From NCBI RefSeq assembly GCF_004519315.1, contig NZ_SOZE01000043.1, positions 1-44,996 of the forward strand: a DNA stretch of 44,996 nucleotides. Reading direction: 5' to 3'. The stretch's first letter is position 1. The number at the start of each line of letters is the position of its first letter. The notes below the pieces were generated by a model, which was not told the origin of the DNA, ran no database searches, and worked only from the letters and a program-made list of their open reading frames with translations. The DNA comes from Mucilaginibacter psychrotolerans (GTDB lineage: Bacteria > Bacteroidota > Bacteroidia > Sphingobacteriales > Sphingobacteriaceae). Positions 39,083 through 44,996 of the stretch are shown here, one piece after another. The translations under genes and the position numbers were made by a program.

Positions 39083-39216
39083 CGTCATTGCGAGGGAAGC
39101 GAAGCGACGAAGCAATCCTCGGCTTTAAGGTCCGGATTTGCAGAGCGGCTCTGCCTGCCGATGGTTGCCACGCCGCCCCCTTTCACAATCCACCCCTCGT
39201 GCGGCTCGCAATGACG
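39083..39216. repeat. CGTCATTGCGAG...CTCGCAATGACG dispersed hairpin repeat
   Basis: CGTCATTGCGAG (39083-39094) and CTCGCAATGACG (39205-39216) are perfect complements about 110 bases apart. Inside, AAGCGAAGCGACGAAGCAAT resembles a common dispersed repeat of many bacteria. There is no open frame with family character. Around it, 38992-39319 contains no gene. Confidence 0.8.
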
Positions 39217-39249
39217 ATGTGGTGAATCTCGGTCCATTATCAATCGCCC

Positions 39250-39287
39250 AAAACAATAATAGCGATGAGCCTAAACCCATCGCTATT
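39250..39287 (-). terminator. Intrinsic terminator of the pdhA-aceF operon
   Basis: AATAGCGATG (39258-39267) pairs with CATCGCTATT (39278-39287). On the minus strand it is followed by ATTGTTTTGG, a modest T-run, about 30 bases after the aceF stop. Confidence 0.7.
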
Positions 39288-39322
39288 CTAAATCCGAAAT
39301 CGAAAATTCGAATCCGAAATTA
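39288..39322. repeat. AAATCCGAAATCG-type short-word tract, second arm
   Basis: CTAAATCCGAAATCGAAAAT and AATCCGAAATTA words, the complement of the tract at 38152-38209. It overlaps the end of the aceF gene by a few bases, so the last residues (VRLLI) lie in the repeat. Confidence 0.55.
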
Positions 39323-41002
39323 TATCAAAAGCCTTACAGGCTCTTCCAGTAATTGTTTCAATGTTTGCAGGAATGCTGCTGCTAAAGCACCATCAACCAC
39401 GCGGTGATCTGAACTTAGGGTAACTTTCATTACGTTGCCTGGTACTACTGCACCATTCTTCACAACAGGCACGGCTTGTATGCCGCTTACCGCCAGGATA
39501 CATGCGTTCGGTGTGTTGATGATGGCCGTAAACTCGTCTACACCAAACATGCCTAAGTTAGATATGGTAAAGGTTGAGCCCTCCATTTCTGCCGGCTGCA
39601 ATTTTTTGTTTTTTGCTTTGCCAGCAAGCTCTTTCACTTCCTGAGAGATGTGGCTAAGCGATTTGCCATCGGCAAATCTGATAACCGGTACCAGCAGGCC
39701 TTCGTCTACCGCAACAGCTACGCCGATGTGTACATGCTCGTTGGTACGTATCTTATCGCCCAGGAACGATGAGTTGATGGCCGGATGTTGTTTTAAAGCA
39801 ACGGCAACGGCTTTCACCACGAAATCGTTGAAGGATATCTTAACCGGTGCAACATCGTTTATTTTACCACGGGCGGCAATCGCTTGATCCATATCTATCG
39901 ACATGGTAACGTAGAAGTGCGGCGCAGTGAACAAGCTTTCAGACAATCTGCGGCTGATTGCTTTACGCATCTGCGTAACATTGCGTTCGCTGAATTTTTC
40001 TTCGCCTGTGAAGGTTGGCAATACTATTGGTGCTTTTGCCGGTGCAGCAGCCGGAGCCGATGCAGCAGGCGCAGCTGCTTCAGGAGCAGTAGCGGCTGGT
40101 TTTGCAGCCGAAGGTGTAAAGCTTTCTATATCTTTTTTGATGATGCGACCGCCATCTGCGCTGCCTTTTACATCATTCAAGTTAATGCCTTTGTCTTTTG
40201 CAATTTTGCGTGCCAGCGGCGATGCTTTCACGCGGCTATCGTCTTCGGTAGACCCTGTTGCGGTAGCGATTGGTGCAGCATCTGAACTTGCAGCGGGTGC
40301 AGCTTCGTCAGCCGGGGTGGCCTCCACAGCAGGTGCAGCATTATCAGCGTTCAGTAATGGGGTAATATCCGTACCGGCTTTACCAACAATGGCTATGATG
40401 CCGTTTACAGCAACAGCTTCACCTTCTTTAACCCCTATATATAATAACGTACCGGCTTCGTAACCCACAACTTCCATAGTAGCCTTATCGGTTGCAACGT
40501 CGGCTATTGAGTCATCTGCTTTTACTGTATCACCAACTTTAAAGTTCCATTTTTCAATGGTGCCTTCGGTCATGGTATCGCTTAGCAAAGGCATGCGTAT
40601 TACAGCAGCCGGGATGCTTGCCAAATCAACCTTTGGTTTTGCTTCAACGGGTGCAGCAGGTTTTTTATCTTCGGCAGGTGCCGGTTTAGCATCTGCGGCA
40701 GGCGCTGCCTTTGTTTCAGCGGCCGGTGTAGCATTGCCTTCCAGCAACGGTTTATAGTCTTCGCCTTCTTTACCTAATACTGCAATGATGGCATCAACAG
40801 GTACGGCATTACCTTCCTGTACACCTATGTAAAGCAGTGTGCCATCCTGGTACGATTCAAAATCCATCGTGGCTTTATCGGTTTCTATCTCGGCCAATAC
40901 ATCGCCTGATTTTACCGTGTCGCCAACTTTTTTATGCCATTTTGCCAATACCCCTTCGGTCATGGTATCGCTCATCTTAGGCATTTTAACTACTTCAGCC
41001 AT
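39320..41002 (-). CDS. aceF: Pyruvate dehydrogenase E2 (dihydrolipoamide acetyltransferase)
   Basis: A 560-residue E2 with two lipoyl domains (about 1-80 and 134-215; the modified Lys lies in EIETDKATMDF and DVATDKATMEV), Ala/Pro-rich hinges, an E3-binding domain (VKASPLARKIAKDKGINLND, about 258-292) and the acetyltransferase core ending with SDHRVVDGALAAAFLQTLKQ, whose His is catalytic. It transfers acetyl groups from E1 to CoA. The ATG follows the E1-alpha stop by 33 bases. The E1-beta and E3 genes are not in the window. A related 2-oxo acid complex is the alternative. Confidence 0.92.
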   Translation of the reverse strand: MAEVVKMPKMSDTMTEGVLAKWHKKVGDTVKSGDVLAEIETDKATMDFESYQDGTLLYIGVQEGNAVPVDAIIAVLGKEGEDYKPLLEGNATPAAETKAAPAADAKPAPAEDKKPAAPVEAKPKVDLASIPAAVIRMPLLSDTMTEGTIEKWNFKVGDTVKADDSIADVATDKATMEVVGYEAGTLLYIGVKEGEAVAVNGIIAIVGKAGTDITPLLNADNAAPAVEATPADEAAPAASSDAAPIATATGSTEDDSRVKASPLARKIAKDKGINLNDVKGSADGGRIIKKDIESFTPSAAKPAATAPEAAAPAASAPAAAPAKAPIVLPTFTGEEKFSERNVTQMRKAISRRLSESLFTAPHFYVTMSIDMDQAIAARGKINDVAPVKISFNDFVVKAVAVALKQHPAINSSFLGDKIRTNEHVHIGVAVAVDEGLLVPVIRFADGKSLSHISQEVKELAGKAKNKKLQPAEMEGSTFTISNLGMFGVDEFTAIINTPNACILAVSGIQAVPVVKNGAVVPGNVMKVTLSSDHRVVDGALAAAFLQTLKQLLEEPVRLLI

Positions 41003-41035
41003 ATACTGTTTGTTGTTAATATTTAGGTATAATAA

Positions 41036-42031
41036 TTAGTCGCGGATGTAAGGATAATCCTGTTGCACATAAACATCGGTATAAAGTTCCGATGCTTCAG
41101 GCCATGGTGATTCTTCGGCAAATTTCACCGCTTCGTCTACCTGTGCTTTTATCTTGGCTTCAATTTCTTCAAACCAGGCATCGGTAGCGTAACCTTCTTT
41201 TTGTATGGTCAATTTTACCACTTCAATAGGGTCTTTGGCTTTGTAGCTTTCCAACTCTTCTTTAGTGCGGTATTTCTGCGGGTCGCTCATCGAGTGGCCT
41301 TTGAAACGGTAGGTACGCATCTCCAGGAAGGTTGGGCCTTCGCCGCGGCGTGCACGTGAAACGGCTTCGTCCATTGCGTTGTGAACAGCAACGGGGTCCA
41401 TCCCGTCTACCGGCGATGATGGTATGCCGTATGGCAAGCCAAGCTTGTAAATATCTGTTTGTATGGTTGTCCGCTCTACAGAAGTACCCATGGCGTAACC
41501 ATTGTTTTCGCAAACAAAAATTACGGGCAGTTTCCATAGCGCAGCCATGTTGAATGTCTCGGTTAAAGCACCCTGGCGAACGGCACCATCGCCCATGTAG
41601 GCAATGTTTACGTTATCAGTACCTTTGTATTTTTCGGCAAAAGCTATACCCGCACCCATTGGTATCTGGCCGCCTACAATACCATGCCCGCCATAGAAAT
41701 GGTTTTCTTTGTCGAACATGTGCATTGAGCCACCTTTACCCTTAGAGCATCCGGTTGCTTTACCATACATCTCGGCCATGATAGCGTTTGGAGAGGTGCC
41801 TTTTGCTAATGCGTGCGCATGATCGCGGTAAGCGGTTATCAAGCTATCCTCGTGGCGTATAACCGACATAGCGCCGGCCAATACTGCTTCCTGCCCAATG
41901 TACAGGTGGCAAAACCCACGGATTTTTTGCTGACCATATAACTGGCCAGTTTTTTCTTCGAATTTCCGCATTAAAAGCATAGACTCATACCACATCAGGT
42001 AGGTGTCTTTAGTTATTTCGATTGAACTCAT
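41036..42031 (-). CDS. pdhA: Pyruvate dehydrogenase E1 alpha subunit
   Basis: A 331-residue thiamine-diphosphate enzyme of the alpha2beta2 type; decarboxylates pyruvate and passes the two-carbon unit to E2. The ThDP motif starts GDGAVRQGALTETFNMAALW and ends with ENNGYAM. Also seen are FCHLYIGQEAV, GGSMHMFDKENHFYGGHGIV and the regulatory-type loop TYRFKGHSMSDPQKYR. The beta subunit is not adjacent, unlike most pdhAB operons. TAGATTTG lies 29 bases upstream. Confidence 0.95.
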   Translation of the reverse strand: MSSIEITKDTYLMWYESMLLMRKFEEKTGQLYGQQKIRGFCHLYIGQEAVLAGAMSVIRHEDSLITAYRDHAHALAKGTSPNAIMAEMYGKATGCSKGKGGSMHMFDKENHFYGGHGIVGGQIPMGAGIAFAEKYKGTDNVNIAYMGDGAVRQGALTETFNMAALWKLPVIFVCENNGYAMGTSVERTTIQTDIYKLGLPYGIPSSPVDGMDPVAVHNAMDEAVSRARRGEGPTFLEMRTYRFKGHSMSDPQKYRTKEELESYKAKDPIEVVKLTIQKEGYATDAWFEEIEAKIKAQVDEAVKFAEESPWPEASELYTDVYVQQDYPYIRD

Positions 42032-42059
42032 TTATTAAAAACAATTCTAAGAGAATGTG

Positions 42060-42067
42060 CAAATCTA
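42060..42067 (-). promoter_or_regulatory. -7 box of pdhA
   Basis: On the minus strand TAGATTTG (42067-42060) matches TAnnTTTG, giving a leader of about 22 bases before the pdhA ATG. The -33 region (TTTC with 20-base spacing) is imperfect. Confidence 0.5.
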
Positions 42068-42610
42068 ATTATATCTCGCAAATAACCGAAACTGCAACGA
42101 ATTTGTTGTAAAGATTTATTTAACATGAATGTAACCTTTTTCGACACCGGAACGCACTTTTAATTAAAACCGAAATATCATTTGGATAGTGTGTAAAAAG
42201 TACGCTTTATAAGGGTGCAATATATTGGTTTTTCGTAATAATCTTTTTAGTATTAGTGTTGCGTAAATTTTTTATAGCTTGGTTTAACCGCAGAGAATCA
42301 CACAGAAAGGACAGTTTTTAGCAATATGCAAATCATTATAACACATCTCGAGACAAAAACACCAAAGAAATACTGTGTTGTTCTTCGGCTATACCGTGCG
42401 CACTTTTGTTAAAACTGCAGGCTTTGTCTTGATCGGAAATTGCCCTCATTACGGCGATCTGACTCGGTTTAAATAGCAGGCCTCTATAAGGCTTAAAATT
42501 AGTATTTTAGATATTTGTCATCTTTCGAAATATTTACTTTAACGATAAAATATATCAATATTGATTAATATATTCTACCGCAGCGAACATGAAATTAATT
42601 TCATTATTTA
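42068..42610. other. AT-rich intergenic region, no gene recognised
   Basis: The spacer between the divergent pdhA and NlpC genes is the longest gene-free stretch here. It has no convincing open frame. It contains AACCGCAGAGAATCACACAG (about 42286-42305), similar to a dispersed CGCAGAG-type repeat that I recall from other bacteria. A small RNA cannot be excluded. Confidence 0.4.
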
Positions 42611-42641
42611 TTTGGTGGTTTAGATTATTTGTATAGTTTTG
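42611..42641 (+). promoter_or_regulatory. Promoter of the NlpC/P60 gene
   Basis: TTTG (42611-42614), a 19-base spacer and TAGTTTTG (42634-42641) match the Bacteroidota consensus exactly. Transcription would start near 42648, within a palindrome, with a 66-base leader. Confidence 0.75.
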
Positions 42642-42670
42642 TGTCTAACAATAGACACACTGTCTGATTT
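42641..42670 (+). promoter_or_regulatory. TGTCTA palindromes at the NlpC start site (operator candidate)
   Basis: GTGTCTA (42641-42647) pairs with TAGACAC (42652-42658), and AGACA (42654-...) pairs again with TGTCT (about 42661-42665). Three half-sites at regular spacing overlap the predicted transcription start. Confidence 0.5.
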
Positions 42671-42713
42671 AATATACGTTTGTTGTCCCCTGATCAACAA
42701 AAAAAGAGATTAA

Positions 42714-43295
42714 ATGAAGAAATTTGCACTTGCTATTGCATTATTTATGAGCGTTTTAGCCGCACAGGCTCAAACAAAAAGCGTTCCAGTTCAACCAGCT
42801 GATTCTGACGATCAGGAGTCTTTAGCTAAAGATTATCTTTCACAAATTATGGGAGTGGCTCTTTCGGCAACTTCTAACATGAAACTTTTCAACTTTGTGC
42901 ACGATTGGATTGGTACACCATACCGTTTCGGAGGCAGCTCTAGAAAAGGTATCGATTGCTCTGCATTTACAAAACAGCTTTATAGCGATGTGTTTAATTT
43001 GACCATCCGCCGCAGTTCCCGCGATATCTTCAGCATGGTTAACCCTGTTAGCAAAGATGATTTGAAAGAAGGCGATTTGGTTTTCTTTAAAATACATAGC
43101 CGCCGCATTTCGCATGTGGGCATTTACCTGGGCAATAACAGGTTTGCGCACGCTTCATCTCGTGGCGTGGCCATCAGTAGTTTAGATGATGCTTACTACA
43201 GCCGTTACTTTTTTAAAGGTGGCCGTATGTTGGAATCGTTTAAGACTGAGCTGAGCAGCGATAACGCGGATAAGCCGGGGCCGGACAACAACTAG
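42714..43295 (+). CDS. NlpC/P60 family cysteine peptidase (cell-wall hydrolase)
   Basis: A 193-residue secreted enzyme; signal peptide 1-19 ending AQAQ. The NlpC/P60 domain has the catalytic Cys in GGSSRKGIDCSAFTKQLY, then GDLVFFKIHSRRISHVGIYL with the catalytic His, and FAHASSRGVAISSLDD with the third polar residue. These enzymes cut peptide bridges of peptidoglycan between D-Glu and diamino acids. It follows a well-defined promoter and palindromic operator. A terminator separates it from the next gene. Confidence 0.92.
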   Translation: MKKFALAIALFMSVLAAQAQTKSVPVQPADSDDQESLAKDYLSQIMGVALSATSNMKLFNFVHDWIGTPYRFGGSSRKGIDCSAFTKQLYSDVFNLTIRRSSRDIFSMVNPVSKDDLKEGDLVFFKIHSRRISHVGIYLGNNRFAHASSRGVAISSLDDAYYSRYFFKGGRMLESFKTELSSDNADKPGPDNN

Positions 43296-43318
43296 TAAAC
43301 CTAAATTATTATATTCGT

Positions 43319-43352
43319 AATCCCCCCATCGCCAAATGGAGGGATTTTTTTT
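43319..43352 (+). terminator. Intrinsic terminator between NlpC and CapA genes
   Basis: AATCCCCCCAT (43319-43329) pairs with ATGGAGGGATT (43336-43346, one mismatch), followed by eight T. It ends about five bases before the capA-like start codon. Confidence 0.85.
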
Positions 43353-43356
43353 GCTT

Positions 43357-44478
43357 ATGAAACCAGGGCCTAAACTCATTTCCTTTTGCGTACTATGCCT
43401 GTCGATAGCCGGTTGCATCAATCCGGCTATGCAGCAGGCAGCAAAAAAGCCTGAAACTGCGGTCGACACCATAATCCCAAAACCAACTGTAGATAGTACC
43501 GTACACATAGCCGCCGTTGGCGATATGATGCTGGGCACCGCATATCCCAACACCAATGGCTTGCCGCCCGATAGCGGCAAGAACAGTTTTAAGGAAGCCC
43601 TCCCGGATTTACGCGAAGCTGATATAGCCTTCGGTAACCTGGAAGGCGTTTTGCTCGATACCGGTGCGCCATCGGCCATGAAGCTGAAGTTCCGCAGTAA
43701 GCCTTATCTGTTTAAGATGCCTGAATATTATGGCGGTATTTTTAAGGATGCAGGTTTTGATATGTTGAGCGTTGGCAACAACCACAGTAACGATTTTGGA
43801 TTACTAGGCCGCGACAATACTATGAAGGTGCTGGATAGCCTGGGCATTCACTACGCGGGACTTAAAACATCGCCCACAAAAATTTTTACGCTTAATGGGG
43901 TTAAGTATGGCTTTTGCGCCTTCTCGCCAAATAGCCAAACGGTGTCTTTGCTGGATGTTGAGGGTGCCAAAGCCATTATACAAAACTTGAAGCTGCAAAG
44001 TGATATTGTTATCGTGTCGTTCCACGGTGGGGGCGAGGGTGTTGCCTTTGAGCATGTAACCCAAGCCAGCGAATCGTACAAAGGCGAGCGGCGTGGCAAC
44101 GTGTATGCATTTGCTCATGCGGCCATAGATGCAGGCGCAGATGTGATACTGGGGAACGGCCCGCACGTAAGCCGTGCCATGGAACTTTATAAAGATAGGT
44201 TAATAGCTTACAGTCTGGGTAATTTTTGTACTTACCGCAGCGTAAGCGTAGACGGTGTTTGTGGCCTTGCGCCTCTGCTAAAATTGCGTATAGATAAAAA
44301 AGGTCGCTTTTTAGGCGGCAATATCGTGTCGTACCGCCAATCGCACGATAGGGGGCTTGAGCGCGACACACTCAACCGTGCATCGCGACGCATAAAAATG
44401 CTTACCGAAACCGATTTCGGGCAACCGGGCCTCAGTATTTCTGAGGATGGTGCGATAACGCCGGTTACGGTTAACTAA
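43357..44478 (+). CDS. CapA-family lipoprotein (poly-gamma-glutamate-type calcineurin-fold)
   Basis: A 373-residue protein starting at ATG 43357. Signal and lipobox SIAGC make it a lipoprotein. The metallophosphoesterase-like PGA_cap domain shows HIAAVGDMMLGTAYPN, DIAFGNLEGVLLDTG, MLSVGNNHSNDFG, VIVSFHGGGEG, DVILGNGPHVSRAME and IAYSLGNFCTY. CapA proteins help export or anchor capsule polymer, but most homologues lack known function. The ATG lies immediately behind the NlpC terminator, so expression needs read-through or a hidden promoter. Its stop overlaps the convergent gene by four bases. Confidence 0.92.
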   Translation: MKPGPKLISFCVLCLSIAGCINPAMQQAAKKPETAVDTIIPKPTVDSTVHIAAVGDMMLGTAYPNTNGLPPDSGKNSFKEALPDLREADIAFGNLEGVLLDTGAPSAMKLKFRSKPYLFKMPEYYGGIFKDAGFDMLSVGNNHSNDFGLLGRDNTMKVLDSLGIHYAGLKTSPTKIFTLNGVKYGFCAFSPNSQTVSLLDVEGAKAIIQNLKLQSDIVIVSFHGGGEGVAFEHVTQASESYKGERRGNVYAFAHAAIDAGADVILGNGPHVSRAMELYKDRLIAYSLGNFCTYRSVSVDGVCGLAPLLKLRIDKKGRFLGGNIVSYRQSHDRGLERDTLNRASRRIKMLTETDFGQPGLSISEDGAITPVTVN

Positions 44479-44660
44479 GCCTCGTCCTTAGTGTTGCGTA
44501 CCAGGCTTATGCCGGTAGAAAAGAATAATACAGAAATTACGCCCACTACGATTAATGTAGTGGCGTCCCCTTTATGGTTGATAACTTCAACCCCTGTCCA
44601 AATGAGGCCGATAATACCCAATACGGTAAGCACAGTTCCGAAAGTTCGTTTTAAATTCAT
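44475..44660 (-). CDS. Small two-helix membrane protein, 61 aa
   Basis: A 61-residue protein, start chosen at ATG 44660 because the longer frame (44804) includes the terminator hairpin at 44748-44790. Two hydrophobic helices (about 5-22, TVLTVLGIIGLIWTGVEV, and 32-50, LIVVGVISVLFFSTGIS) are separated by a short polar loop (INHKGDATT). The C-terminus is RNTKDEA. Family unknown to me; similar small membrane proteins are common in Bacteroidota. The stop overlaps the convergent capA-like stop by four bases. Confidence 0.75.
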   Translation of the reverse strand: MNLKRTFGTVLTVLGIIGLIWTGVEVINHKGDATTLIVVGVISVLFFSTGISLVRNTKDEA

Positions 44661-44747
44661 ATGTTTTTTATAGGTTATATACGTTTTGTATAGATGTATG
44701 GTATTAACCTGTTTTTGCGTAGTTTGTTTGGCTGCAATAAACAGGGG

Positions 44748-44790
44748 AAACAAAAAAGCGATTGGTAAATTACTAATCGCTTTTTTGTTT
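44748..44790. terminator. Bidirectional terminator, 16-bp perfect arms
   Basis: AAACAAAAAAGCGATT (44748-44763) and AATCGCTTTTTTGTTT (44775-44790) are exact complements. The flanking bases also nearly pair across the loop. It isolates the 61-residue gene from transcripts entering from the right. Beyond it, 44791-44996 is AT-rich with no visible gene. Confidence 0.9.
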
Positions 44791-44996
44791 GGCTTAAGCA
44801 TCAAAAAGCTTTATACTTGATTTTTGATTATCAAAGCCTTATTATTACCCAATGCATTTAGATAGTTATGACTATAAACCTGAGTTCGATTAATAATTGA
44901 GAATAGATTTGCCAATCAAAGGAAATGTAAGTATATTTAAGTGTCTGAAATTCAAATATTTAAATACATTTCCACATGATTGACTTCAATAAAATT

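Noticed and set aside
39884..40463. Long plus-strand frames opposite aceF
   Set aside because: Ala/Pro-rich lipoyl-linker codons produce open frames on the other strand; aceF domains are intact.
44661..44804. N-terminal extension of the small membrane protein to 44804
   Set aside because: It would include the perfect terminator hairpin at 44748-44790; ATG 44660 gives a normal membrane protein start.

Overview
The window looks like chromosomal DNA of a Bacteroidota member of the Sphingobacteriales (Mucilaginibacter/Pedobacter type). The grounds are the gene order rplM-rpsI-rpsB-tsf, promoter-like boxes of the Bacteroidota form TTTG-N19-TAnnTTTG, the near absence of Shine-Dalgarno sequences, a type IX secretion (T9SS) sorting domain, many YceI/DUF families typical of the group, and dense families of intergenic palindromic repeats. 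This is inference from sequence memory; no database was searched. No tRNA, rRNA, tmRNA, CRISPR array or replication origin was recognised.

Layout. 1-3.8 kb is an accessory patch on the minus strand: the end of an IS3-type insertion sequence, a hypothetical gene, and a tightly packed operon of a frameshifted OLD-family ATPase/TOPRIM nuclease, an unlisted 53-residue zinc-ribbon protein and an HNH endonuclease, abutting a truncated vsr remnant. 3.8-5.7 kb carries a CoA-binding protein and an ECF sigma factor with a membrane protein and a small HMA-like protein. 5.9-10.7 kb is translation and core metabolism (rplM, rpsI, rpsB, tsf, nagA, pyrH). 11-15.6 kb has an orphan PAS sensor without an ATPase domain, an XRE regulator, an HD hydrolase, an OprB-like porin and a YceI protein. 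15.6-18.5 kb is a phosphate cluster (histidine kinase, DUF47/PhoU-like protein, PiT transporter). 18.5-24 kb holds a DUF4197 lipoprotein, a GreA-like protein, an RRM protein, a decayed lipocalin gene, frr and an ABC exporter.

24-30.1 kb has a THUMP RNA methyltransferase, DUF3127 with an SSB-like tail, and a T9SS-type secreted protein divergent from a two-component system. 30.1-31.2 kb is a small minus operon of a DRTAF-motif protein, a nucleotidyltransferase and a VOC protein, resembling a toxin-antitoxin module. Then come an M28 peptidase, a sigma factor coupled to a TonB-type anti-sigma protein, an AraC regulator operon, a SMUG2-type glycosylase, an MtfA-like peptidase, PDH E2 and E1-alpha, an NlpC/P60 hydrolase and a CapA-like lipoprotein.

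Most unusual: the OLD/zinc-ribbon/HNH operon with its frameshift and vsr junction; the DRTAF/nucleotidyltransferase pair; and at least seven intergenic loci of repeat DNA, several built as inverted arms of quasi-periodic short words that differ from locus to locus.
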